In this document: piece after piece, positions 1-8,268 of the stretch
How the letters are laid out: each line of letters opens with the position of its first letter
Position numbering within the stretch: the stretch's first letter is position 1
Source of the DNA: Pigmentiphaga aceris
Lineage (GTDB): Bacteria; Pseudomonadota; Gammaproteobacteria; Burkholderiales; Burkholderiaceae_B
Assembly: GCF_008119665.1 (NCBI RefSeq)
Contig: NZ_CP043046.1
Location: forward strand, 3,286,001 to 3,350,000
Length of the DNA stretch: 64,000 nucleotides
Direction: 5' to 3'
Made by a program: the position numbers and the translations under genes
The notes under the pieces: model-generated
What the model saw: only the letters and a program-made list of their open reading frames with translations
Databases searched by the model: none
What the model was told of the DNA's origin: nothing

Positions 1-2820
1 GCGCCGCTGACCAGCCGGTTGATCGCGCAAGCCTACTCGGCCGGAGACAGCGCCGTGCAGGCGCACCGTGACGCCATGACCGTCGCCCGCCATGATGTGC
101 TCGGCAAAGGCATGAAAGCGCTGTCGGCCGATTTGCAAAGCGGCGAGACCAGCAAGTTCTTGCCTGAAGGCGTCCGGTCAGCGTCCCTGCCGCAGTCAAC
201 ACGCAATGCCGTCGCCGCCGTGATCATCGACCAGATGCGTACCGACCTGGCCGCCCTCGGCGCGCACGTCGATACGTCAAACGTCGATCCAAGCGAATTG
301 ATCCGCACAGCGACTGCCAGGTCTGCCGATGCCATCGCCAAGGTAATTGCCAATCCCCCGGCAAGCGCAGGCCCTTCCGGCGTATCCCCTCGCATCGCCC
401 CAGTCGTCGACGAATTGCAGGCAATCTCGCACATGCGCATGGGAGCGCGGCTGTTTTCGTCGGCGGGTGCCAATCTGCGCAATGAACAGGAAATCGGTCG
501 TGCAATGCAGGGCAAGCTGGCAGCAATGTCCAACGACAGCTTCCTGGCCTTGTACAAGACCATGCAGTCGGCTGATTTGATGGAATATCGCCTGTCGTTG
601 GCCAACGCCGCCAATCCTGCGGCAGAACAGCTGCTGACCGACCTTAATACCTGGGAAGCCCAGGTTCATGAAGACATGGCGCGACGTATTGCGCTAGGCG
701 GGAAAACCGTAGGTGCGGATGGCACGCGATCGGCCCTGTCGGGCCAGAACCTCGCCGTCTTGTCCGACGCCGAAAAAACCGCAGGCCGTGACGCGCTGGG
801 TCGCCAGAGCGCCGAGTGGCTGTCAGGGCTGAGCGAGGTCCGCACAACGACTGCGGGGGCCATGCGCGTTGCCGCCGCGCAAAGCGTCTCTGCCCCCTTG
901 CTGGAAAAAACCCTGCGGGATGCCGAACTCACGGTCAATCTGCCGCTTCAGCTTTTTGCATCGGCCAAAAAAGGTGAGCCGCCGTCCACACTGATCGGTG
1001 AAAAAGGGGCAATACAGCCGGAGCGCCTGCATTTGCAGAACGTCTTCCATCGCGGTGCAGCCGCCAAAGGCGCGGAATACCTGGAGCGTCGCCAGGCAAT
1101 TGAACACAGTTATTCTCCAGCGCTGGCATCCCAGGATGCCATCGAGCTGTCACCTGACAACCATCCCATTTCCGCCGCCGTGAATGTGGGCCGTAAGGCC
1201 CTCGGTGCCGCCGGCGGCATGGGATACGGCAACGTCGTCATCGTGTTGAAGCCTGAAGTGCGTGATCGGTGCACCTATACCGCGCGCGACTCCTTCGATT
1301 CCTACGCTGCTCGTATCGATGCAGCGGGCAGCCGCCGCTTTCTGGACGGGCTGGCCAAGGCACCGGAAGGCAGCCCGCTGGCAGCCTTGGTCGCACGCTC
1401 GCCCACATTGCTTGACACCCTGGGCGAGCGCCTGGGCATGGCCGAAGCGGAGAACCTGCAATTGGGGCCGACTCATGGCAAGAATCTTGCGCCGTACCTG
1501 GCAGAAAATCTGCTCGCCGGACTGGTCAGAGGTGAAGATCCAGCGTACGAACAGCTTCTGAACCTCGCTGTGCATAGCTTTGTAGATGCCGACGCCACGC
1601 AATCTCACCTTGCGACACGCGATCACATGGACCGGCTGTTCTCCGCAATGACCACGGAAACCGCAGCAGGACTCAAGGAAGCAAGCGACCCGCTGCGCGT
1701 CAACTGTGGCGGGACCGCCGCGTACATCGAGGCGCAGGTCTGGGGTGGCATCGACTTTTCCCGCGACGTGGCTGAGATCCGAATGCCTGGTGGCGATTTC
1801 GTCGAAGGCATGGCACCAGAGGAACTGGAAGCACTCACGAACCTCACAAACATGGGCGAAGCGCTTGGCGTGAAAACCAAGAGCTATACCCTTGACACGA
1901 TCGCACCTGGCGTTCGTGAGGTAGACAGCAGCGCCAAACCCTTCGCGACGGTGACCACGGGTGCACCCGTGGTCACGCGTGTAGGTGGACTGGCGGTGTT
2001 CAAGACCACGCAGCTACCTGCAATGCTTGACCAATACCGCAGCCACGAACAAGGCTTTGATCCCGACGGCCTGCATGGTCGGCAACATGTGTCACGCGCA
2101 TTGCTGTATTCGAATGTGCTGGCCAATATCGCGCGAGAACACGGCGCAACCATCGACAGCCACGCGCTCTACACGACGACGGTCTTGCACGACGTCGGGC
2201 GTGAAGGCAACGGTGTCGATCGTTGGGAGGCGCAAAGTTCGCAGGCGGCGGTCACTGCCTTGCGGTCTGCTGGCATCACAGATCCGGCCTACCTGGATCA
2301 AGCGGCGGCTTGCATCGACAGCCGGGCACCTGCAAAGGACTGGACCCTGGAACGGGGTCTGTTGAAATCGGCAGACTCCCTGGACATTCTTCGTCTGCAC
2401 AAGCGGGAAAACTACAACCCAGACTTCCTGTGGTTCATGCACCAGGACGTCGAAGTCGCACCCGGCAGATTCATGGATGCAGACCCAGCGCTGCGCACTG
2501 CCCTGATCGACGAAGTCGAGCAATTCGTCGCCGCCACGGCCACGCCGCCGCATCCCAACAAGGCATTGCTGACCAAGGCCACCGCAGAACTGAATCGACT
2601 GAGCGAACTGCCTTTCGGCGAGCAGACACCGGCGGTGAAAGCGCAGATCGGTAAGCTGGAGGTTCGCTGTGCCAGCTTGCAGACCGAGATGATTGCCGAC
2701 ATGAGAGCCGCAAATGATCGGCTGGACAGCGCCACGCTGTTCAGCAGCCTGGAGGCGGAACTGGTGAACAATCCGGGCAAGTATCCGACCTTGCATCGGT
2801 ATTACGACCCATCGAAATAG
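1..2820 (+). CDS. Large multidomain protein with ART/DUF3626-like and HD phosphohydrolase-like regions (5' end outside window)
   Basis: The frame is open from base 1, giving 939 visible codons, so the N-terminus lies outside the window. The first ~350 residues are Ala/Gln-rich and probably helical, with no recognised domain. A middle part carries YGNVVIVLKPEV followed by TYTARDS, then YIEAQVWGGIDFSRDV; as I recall, this pair of motifs resembles DUF3626/ADP-ribosyltransferase-like domains. The C-terminal third holds HGRQH, then LHDVGREGNGVDRWE, then SADSLDILRLH. That is a metal-binding HD-type phosphohydrolase pattern resembling the phosphodiesterase domain of Legionella SidE proteins (paired His four residues apart, later Glu and His). 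No membrane segment is visible. The gene ends 71 bases before the convergent LacI gene. Function is inferred: a secreted effector or toxin is plausible, but a cytoplasmic nucleotide-processing enzyme cannot be excluded. Confidence 0.6.
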   Translation, partial: APLTSRLIAQAYSAGDSAVQAHRDAMTVARHDVLGKGMKALSADLQSGETSKFLPEGVRSASLPQSTRNAVAAVIIDQMRTDLAALGAHVDTSNVDPSELIRTATARSADAIAKVIANPPASAGPSGVSPRIAPVVDELQAISHMRMGARLFSSAGANLRNEQEIGRAMQGKLAAMSNDSFLALYKTMQSADLMEYRLSLANAANPAAEQLLTDLNTWEAQVHEDMARRIALGGKTVGADGTRSALSGQNLAVLSDAEKTAGRDALGRQSAEWLSGLSEVRTTTAGAMRVAAAQSVSAPLLEKTLRDAELTVNLPLQLFASAKKGEPPSTLIGEKGAIQPERLHLQNVFHRGAAAKGAEYLERRQAIEHSYSPALASQDAIELSPDNHPISAAVNVGRKALGAAGGMGYGNVVIVLKPEVRDRCTYTARDSFDSYAARIDAAGSRRFLDGLAKAPEGSPLAALVARSPTLLDTLGERLGMAEAENLQLGPTHGKNLAPYLAENLLAGLVRGEDPAYEQLLNLAVHSFVDADATQSHLATRDHMDRLFSAMTTETAAGLKEASDPLRVNCGGTAAYIEAQVWGGIDFSRDVAEIRMPGGDFVEGMAPEELEALTNLTNMGEALGVKTKSYTLDTIAPGVREVDSSAKPFATVTTGAPVVTRVGGLAVFKTTQLPAMLDQYRSHEQGFDPDGLHGRQHVSRALLYSNVLANIAREHGATIDSHALYTTTVLHDVGREGNGVDRWEAQSSQAAVTALRSAGITDPAYLDQAAACIDSRAPAKDWTLERGLLKSADSLDILRLHKRENYNPDFLWFMHQDVEVAPGRFMDADPALRTALIDEVEQFVAATATPPHPNKALLTKATAELNRLSELPFGEQTPAVKAQIGKLEVRCASLQTEMIADMRAANDRLDSATLFSSLEAELVNNPGKYPTLHRYYDPSK

Positions 2821-2829
2821 GCGCGCCAG

Positions 2830-2866
2830 CCCTGACACAACGACTACCTTGGTCACGTAGTCAGGG
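2830..2866. terminator. Possible terminator between convergent genes
   Basis: CCCTGAC (2830-2836) pairs with GTCAGGG (2860-2866) in the short gap between the edge gene and the convergent LacI gene. There is no clear T-run on either side, so this is only a weak candidate. Confidence 0.3.
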
Positions 2867-2891
2867 CGGCATCCGGTGCCTTGGCTGTGAG

Positions 2892-3899
2892 TCACGCCAC
2901 CGGAATGTTCTCTCTGAAGATCACCTGCAAACGCGGCAGATAACTCGGTTCGGACTCTCCCCGCACCGCTGCCGCCAAGGCCCGCACGATTTCCCGCGCC
3001 TCCACGCGCGGGTTCTGATCGATGACTGCATCCATGGTGCGATCCAGCAGCAAACGCTGGGTCGCATCGGTCAGATCATGGCCGATGTACACCGTGTCGC
3101 GCTGACGCCCTGCTTCCTGCAAGGCGCGCGCAATACCCTGGTTGCCTGCACCGATGTTGTAGATGCCAGCGGGCGGGTCTTCGCGCAGCAATTGCCCGGT
3201 AACGTCATACGCACGTTCCCGGTCATCGCCGATTTCCAGAATGCGCGCAATGCGCAGGTGCGGAAATTCTTCACCCAGCACCGACCGGAAACCCATCTCG
3301 CGTTCTTCGTGGCCCCGGTAGGCCAATGAGCCCACGAATACTGCAATGCGGTGTTCAACGCCGGCTGGCAGGAATCGGCCCAGCAGCAAGCCCGCAAGCC
3401 GGCCTGCCGCGCGGTTGTCGATGCCGACATAAGCCATGCGTGCGGAAATCGGAATGTCGGACACCAGAGTGGCTACCTTCACCCCACTGTCGCGCAAGGA
3501 CACGATGGCGTCACGCACCTGGGGATGGTCCAGGCCGACCAAGCCCACTGCATCGGTGTGGCCGCGTAATTCGTGCAGCTTGGCGGCGAGCTTTTCTGCG
3601 CTGAATCCTTCGACCACATGCAGGCTGGGCCGGATCAGAGGGCGCGTCGCTGCTTCTTCCAGCAAATGACGGCCCAATGCGGCCATGAAGCTGTTGGTAC
3701 CTGCCGGCAACACGAAGTCGATACGCACGCTGTCGGTCGCAGCGGGCGCAGGGTCACCGAAATAACCCAGCCGGTTGGCAATCGCCAGTACGTGGTCACG
3801 CGTCTTGGCGCGGACGCCTTCGCGTTCGTTCAGCACGCGGTCCACCGTGGCAGTGGAGACGTCGGCGGCATGGGCAATGTCGTGGATGGTGGCGCGCAT
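2892..3899 (-). CDS. LacI-family transcriptional regulator
   Basis: The 335-residue protein has the standard length and layout of the family. The N-terminal helix-turn-helix (TIHDIAHAADVSTATVDRVL, residues 4-23) is followed by the hinge region and a periplasmic-binding-protein-like sensor domain (from about VRIDFVLPAG to the end), of the kind that binds a sugar or related ligand. It is transcribed away from the operon starting at 4195, with 295 bases between them, so it is the obvious candidate local regulator. That spacer holds four TTGATGT/ACATCAA boxes. The ligand cannot be read from sequence; the neighbouring dehydrogenase and isomerase suggest a sugar, polyol or sugar acid. Confidence 0.9.
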   Translation of the reverse strand: MRATIHDIAHAADVSTATVDRVLNEREGVRAKTRDHVLAIANRLGYFGDPAPAATDSVRIDFVLPAGTNSFMAALGRHLLEEAATRPLIRPSLHVVEGFSAEKLAAKLHELRGHTDAVGLVGLDHPQVRDAIVSLRDSGVKVATLVSDIPISARMAYVGIDNRAAGRLAGLLLGRFLPAGVEHRIAVFVGSLAYRGHEEREMGFRSVLGEEFPHLRIARILEIGDDRERAYDVTGQLLREDPPAGIYNIGAGNQGIARALQEAGRQRDTVYIGHDLTDATQRLLLDRTMDAVIDQNPRVEAREIVRALAAAVRGESEPSYLPRLQVIFRENIPVA

Positions 3900-4194
3900 G
3901 GATACGGGCTAACTCAAATGACTGCAATCAGAAGCAATCAGATTACATCAAATTCGATCAGAGATTGGATGTGTCTTTGATGTTTCTCAGCAAATGACGC
4001 CTTAAAAGCCGCAAAAACTAAGGGATTTCCTTGTCCATGAAAGCACTTGGTTTACGGGGAAACGCGTTGATGTAAAAGTACGATGCATTCACATCAATAA
4101 AAACCATCAAAACAATCATTTCAGCGATGCAGCAGAAGGCGGCAGCAGACCGCCAAGCATCCGCCCGATTGTTCGAGACCTGTCAGGAGACTCC
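3900..4194. promoter_or_regulatory. Divergent promoter/operator region with four TTGATGT boxes
   Basis: This spacer separates the LacI gene from the catabolic operon. It contains ACATCAA at 3945-3951, TTGATGT at 3977-3983, TTGATGT at 4067-4073 and ACATCAA at 4091-4097, so two pairs of 7-base inverted boxes, one near each gene. AACGCGTT at 4061-4068 is a perfect palindrome with the central CG typical of LacI-family operators. The operon's ribosome binding site is AGGAGA just before 4195. Operator function is inferred from placement and symmetry. Confidence 0.5.
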
Positions 4195-5304
4195 ATGGCG
4201 CACCCCGCTTCGTTCCAGGATCAACCGCTCTACCCCGATGTCACGGTGCGTGAACGCGGTTTTCGCATTGGCTGCATCGGGGCCGGCATGATCATGGCCG
4301 AGTGCCACTTGGCTGCCTACAAAGAAGCTGGCTTCCAAGTGGCTGCCATCGCCTCACGCACGCCGTCGCGGGCACGTGAAGTCGCCGAGCGCTGGGGCAT
4401 ACCCACCGTGCACGACACGCCGGATGCCTTGATTGCAGACAGCGAGGTTCAGATTGTCGACATCGCCTACCCACCCGACCAACAACCCGCGTTGATTCGC
4501 GCCGCGCTGAAGGCACCGCATGTGCGCGCCATCCTCGCGCAAAAGCCGCTGGCGCTGTCTCTGGAAGAAGCCCGCGCCCTGCGCGACGAGGCACGTGCGG
4601 CCGGCAAGATTCTGTCGGTGAACCAGAACATGCGTTACGACCAGTCGATGCAGGTGCTGGCGCAGCTTTTGAAACGGGGTGATCTGGGCGAGCCGGTGTT
4701 CGCGCAGATCGACATGCACGCCATTCCGCACTGGCAAGGTTTCCTGCAGGACTACGACCGCCTGACGCTGGCCAACATGAGCGTGCATCACCTGGACGTG
4801 CTGCGCTTCCTGTTTGGCGAACCGGTTGAAGTCAGCACGATGACGCGTCCCGACCCGCGCACCGAATTCGCACACCAGGACGGCCTGGTGTCTACCACCG
4901 TGCGCTTTGAGTCCGGGTTGCTGGCGCTGTCTCTGGAAGACGTGTGGGCTGGTCCGCGTGGCGAAGGTTTTGAAGACGACCAACACATTCGCTGGCGCGT
5001 CGAAGGCACCGAAGGCGTGGCCAAAGGCACCATCGGCTGGCCCGACGGCAAGCCGTCCACACTCAGCTACGCATCACGCCTGAGCACGGGCGGTGCCTGG
5101 GTCACGCCCAGTTGGGAAACCATGTGGTTCCCGCACGCATTCATCGGCGTGATGGAACAGCTTCAGTACGCATTGGCTAACGGCGAAACGCCTGCGCTGT
5201 CGGTTGCCGACAACGTCAAAACCATGGCCTTGGTCGAAGCGGCTTACGTATCGATCGCCGAGCGCCGCACGGTGCGTCTGGACGAAGTGTTGCAGAACGA
5301 CTGA
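4195..5304 (+). CDS. Gfo/Idh/MocA-family oxidoreductase
   Basis: This is a predicted NAD(P)-dependent dehydrogenase acting on a sugar, inositol or derivative. The 369 residues include the Rossmann start IGCIGAGMIMAECHLAAY (about residues 24-43) and the family's Lys motif as AQKPLAL, with Gln where Glu is more usual before the catalytic Lys. A later NMSVHHLDVLRFLFGEP lies where the family has its substrate-site Asp/His residues. The start follows a strong AGGAGA site. It is the first gene of the operon that the divergent LacI protein probably controls, followed after 89 bases by a TIM-barrel isomerase. The substrate is unknown. Confidence 0.88.
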   Translation: MAHPASFQDQPLYPDVTVRERGFRIGCIGAGMIMAECHLAAYKEAGFQVAAIASRTPSRAREVAERWGIPTVHDTPDALIADSEVQIVDIAYPPDQQPALIRAALKAPHVRAILAQKPLALSLEEARALRDEARAAGKILSVNQNMRYDQSMQVLAQLLKRGDLGEPVFAQIDMHAIPHWQGFLQDYDRLTLANMSVHHLDVLRFLFGEPVEVSTMTRPDPRTEFAHQDGLVSTTVRFESGLLALSLEDVWAGPRGEGFEDDQHIRWRVEGTEGVAKGTIGWPDGKPSTLSYASRLSTGGAWVTPSWETMWFPHAFIGVMEQLQYALANGETPALSVADNVKTMALVEAAYVSIAERRTVRLDEVLQND

Positions 5305-5393
5305 TCGGCAGAGATCAAAAAAGCAGAAAGCACGCTGAGCAAACACCCAACAAATCACCCAGAACGTCCATAAAAACGAACAGGAGATCACCC

Positions 5394-6302
5394 ATGTTGC
5401 AGACCGGCATTTTCTCGGGCTACTTCCCCTACGCACTGGAAGAAACCGCCACCAAGATCCGCGCCCACGGCTTCAACACCGTGCAGTTGGATTTGCACTT
5501 CAAGGACATGGATCTGAGCAAGCTCAGCCGCGACAAGTGCGTGCGTATCCGCGATACCTTCCGCGACCACAACTTGCCGATCAGCTGCATCTCGGCCTAC
5601 ACCAACATCGTTCACCCCGAGCCCGCCGAGCGTGCGCGCCGCAACGGCGTGTTGAAGGACATCCTGGCCCATGCGCAATACCTGGGCTCGCCCTACGTGA
5701 TCTCGGAAACCGGCACCTTCGCCACCGATAGCGACTGGGTGCACCACCCGCACAACAAGACCGAAGACGGCTGGGACCAGTGCCGCACGGTGCTGCGTGA
5801 ACTGGCCCAGCACGCCTACGACCACGGCGCGGTGTTCCTGCTGGAAACCTACGTGAACAACGTGGTGGGCTCGGTGGAAGAAACCCTGCGCATGTTCGCC
5901 GAAGTCGACCACCCCGGCATGGGCTTGCTGATGGACCCGACCAATTACTTCGAGGCGCACAACATCGACGCGATGGACAAGACGCTGAATCAGGTCTTCG
6001 ACGCGCTCTCGGACAAGATCAAGATCGCGCACGCCAAGGATGTGAAGCGCTCGGACGACGACAAGTCGGAAAAGCACAGCGACATCGGCGACGACACAGC
6101 GGCCGAAAGCCACACCTTCCGTGGCGTGGGCGAAATCGAACTGCCAGCCCCGGGCCTGGGCGCACTGAACTACGACCTGTACCTGAAGCGTCTGGCGCAA
6201 AAGCACCCGAACATCCCGCTGATCATCGAGCACCTGTCGGAAGACGACGTGCCGCGCGCCAAGGCCTTCATTGACGGCAAGCTGCGCGCCAACGGCCTTT
6301 GA
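5394..6302 (+). CDS. Sugar phosphate isomerase/epimerase family protein (xylose isomerase-like TIM barrel)
   Basis: The 302-residue protein is the size of AP-endonuclease-2/xylose isomerase-like TIM barrels that isomerise or epimerise sugars, or act as lyases or hydrolases on keto-sugars, with a divalent metal. Likely metal or substrate ligands are the Glu in VFLLETYV, Asp in LLMDPTNYF, His in KIAHAKDV and Glu in GVGEIELP. The start has a strong CAGGAGA site. The 11-base gap to the next gene implies co-transcription. With the preceding dehydrogenase it fits a keto-sugar pathway in which one enzyme oxidises and the other isomerises or cleaves, but the substrate is not identifiable from sequence. 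Confidence 0.85.
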   Translation: MLQTGIFSGYFPYALEETATKIRAHGFNTVQLDLHFKDMDLSKLSRDKCVRIRDTFRDHNLPISCISAYTNIVHPEPAERARRNGVLKDILAHAQYLGSPYVISETGTFATDSDWVHHPHNKTEDGWDQCRTVLRELAQHAYDHGAVFLLETYVNNVVGSVEETLRMFAEVDHPGMGLLMDPTNYFEAHNIDAMDKTLNQVFDALSDKIKIAHAKDVKRSDDDKSEKHSDIGDDTAAESHTFRGVGEIELPAPGLGALNYDLYLKRLAQKHPNIPLIIEHLSEDDVPRAKAFIDGKLRANGL

Positions 6303-6313
6303 ACGGAGCAGTC

Positions 6314-7495
6314 ATGGCAGAGTTGTACGCAAGCCAGCTTACCCGGCGGCAAATCGAAGCACGCACAGGCCAACTGGCGCAATTCGCCGGCGTCAGATTG
6401 ATGACGCTGGACAACGGCCTGGAACGCGGCATTCGCATGCTGGAATTCCGCAGCGGCACCGGCCTGCGTTTCACGGTGCTGGTCGACCGGGCCATGGACA
6501 TCGCCGAGTGCGAGTACCGGGGTTATGCGGTGGGCTGGCATTCCCCTGCCGGTTTCCGCCACCCGGGCCTGCACGATTACGAGGGCGAAGGCGGGCTTGG
6601 CTGGATGCGCTCGTTCTCGGGCCTGATGATCACCTGCGGGCTGGATCACATCCTGTTCATGCACGATGCGCCGGCCGACCAGTACGTGTATGGGCCGCGC
6701 AAGACGGTCAAACACTCGATTCACGGCCGCGTCGGCACCATCCCGGCCAAGCTCACCGGGCATGGTGAACGCTGGGAAGGTGATCGCTGTTTCCTGTGGG
6801 CTGAAGGTGTGGTGTCGCAGGGCACGGTGTTCGGTGAACACCTGGAACTGCATCGCCGCATCGAGGTGGAAGTCGGCACCAACGATATTCAGTTGAGCGA
6901 TCGGGTGGTGAATCGCGGCTTCTACCGCACGCCGCACATGCTTTGCTATCACATCAACGTCGGGCACCCGGTGCTGGACGAAGGTTCGCGTTACCTGGCA
7001 CCGATCCGCGATGTAGTGTGGGCGGCCCATGCGGGTGACGATTATCGTCGGCAAGACGTGGGCTATCGCACCATGCCGGCACCGAAGCTGGGGTTTCACG
7101 AGCAGGTCTGGCAACACGAGTTGGGTGCCAACGACGCGGGTGAAGTGCCGGTGGCGCTGGTCAATGATCGGCTGGGCATCGGTATTGAAGTCACGACGCG
7201 CAAGGACCAGTTCCCCTGCCAGTACGAATGGCAGAACCTGCAGGCTGGTCAGTATGCGGTGGGCATTGAACCGGCAACCAATCACGTGCTGGGTCATGGC
7301 GCAGCAAGCGAGCGCGGTGAACTGATCTGGCTGGAACACGGCGAAGAACGGCGCTACGACACGCGTTTCCGCATTCTGGGCGATGCGCAGGCGATTGCCG
7401 ACAGCGAGTCACGCATCCGTGCGATTGCCGAACAGCCCGATGATGACTTCCCGCAACCATCAGGCACGTTCTTGCCGATTGGGGGCCGTTCATGA
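6314..7495 (+). CDS. DUF4432 family protein (aldose 1-epimerase-like)
   Basis: The 393-residue protein resembles DUF4432, a beta-sandwich family related to galactose mutarotase. Visible features are the early GLRFTVLVDRAMDIAECEY segment, a glycine-rich GLGWMRSFSGLMITCGLDH stretch, and a late GIEPATNHVLG segment like the sugar-binding part of mutarotases. I start at the ATG at 6314 with GGAG upstream rather than a TTG 15 bases earlier. Its stop overlaps the next start (ATGA), indicating translational coupling. A role in interconverting anomers or epimers of the operon's sugar is inferred from family and context. Confidence 0.8.
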   Translation: MAELYASQLTRRQIEARTGQLAQFAGVRLMTLDNGLERGIRMLEFRSGTGLRFTVLVDRAMDIAECEYRGYAVGWHSPAGFRHPGLHDYEGEGGLGWMRSFSGLMITCGLDHILFMHDAPADQYVYGPRKTVKHSIHGRVGTIPAKLTGHGERWEGDRCFLWAEGVVSQGTVFGEHLELHRRIEVEVGTNDIQLSDRVVNRGFYRTPHMLCYHINVGHPVLDEGSRYLAPIRDVVWAAHAGDDYRRQDVGYRTMPAPKLGFHEQVWQHELGANDAGEVPVALVNDRLGIGIEVTTRKDQFPCQYEWQNLQAGQYAVGIEPATNHVLGHGAASERGELIWLEHGEERRYDTRFRILGDAQAIADSESRIRAIAEQPDDDFPQPSGTFLPIGGRS

Positions 7496-8256
7496 GCCGC
7501 GAACGTTTCTCGCTGGCCGGTCGGCGTGTGCTGTACACGGGCGCAGCCGGTGGCTTCGGCGTGGACACCACGTGCGCCATGCTGGAAGCCGGTGCCACCG
7601 TGCTGGCGCTGGACCACGATGCCGACAATATTGCCCGCCTGCGGGCAACGGTGCCGGCAGCACTTGCCCAGCGCCTGGAGATTGTCAAAGTTGACCTGGC
7701 CGATGCCGCAGCGCTGCAAGCACATCTGGACCGGCTGGTATCAAACGGCCCGATCGATGTCGTGATCAACAACGCGGCCATTTATCCCTCCCGTCCTTTC
7801 GAGGAATACAGCGACGAAGAACTGACGCGGGTGCATCGCATCAACGTTGGCGCGGCCGTGCAGATCGTGCGCGCGGCGCTGCCCGGCATGCGTGACCAGC
7901 ACTGGGGGCGAATCATCAACATCACCTCCATCACCTTGTCGGGGGGTTGGGAAAACCTGCTGCCCTATGTGCAATCCAAGGGCGCGATGCTGGGCAACAC
8001 ACGCGCCTTTGCGCGTGAATTCGGCAAGTGGGGCATCACGGTGAATGCGATTTCACCGGGAGCCTTCCCCACCGATGCCGAGAAGATCCACCCGGACCCG
8101 GAAGGCTACGAACGCATGGTGCTGGAGCGCCAGTCAGTCAAGCGTCGCGGGCACGCGGGTGACATCGCATCGACCATCCTTTTTCTTGCCTCGGACGAGG
8201 CGGGTTTCATTTCCGGCCAGACCATCGCTGTCGATGGTGGCTGGATCATGCACTGA
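7492..8256 (+). CDS. SDR family NAD(P)-dependent oxidoreductase
   Basis: A 254-residue classical short-chain dehydrogenase. It shows the nucleotide-binding TGAAGGFG near the N-terminus, the structural NNAA motif (VVINNAAIY), a Ser in NITSITLSGG, and the catalytic pair YVQSK. The C-terminus has the usual FISGQTIAVDGG segment. It starts inside the stop of the DUF4432 gene (ATGA overlap) and belongs to the same operon. It probably oxidises a secondary alcohol of the pathway intermediate, reversibly; the exact substrate is unknown. Confidence 0.9.
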   Translation: MSRERFSLAGRRVLYTGAAGGFGVDTTCAMLEAGATVLALDHDADNIARLRATVPAALAQRLEIVKVDLADAAALQAHLDRLVSNGPIDVVINNAAIYPSRPFEEYSDEELTRVHRINVGAAVQIVRAALPGMRDQHWGRIINITSITLSGGWENLLPYVQSKGAMLGNTRAFAREFGKWGITVNAISPGAFPTDAEKIHPDPEGYERMVLERQSVKRRGHAGDIASTILFLASDEAGFISGQTIAVDGGWIMH

Positions 8257-8268
8257 TTGGCGGAAGCA

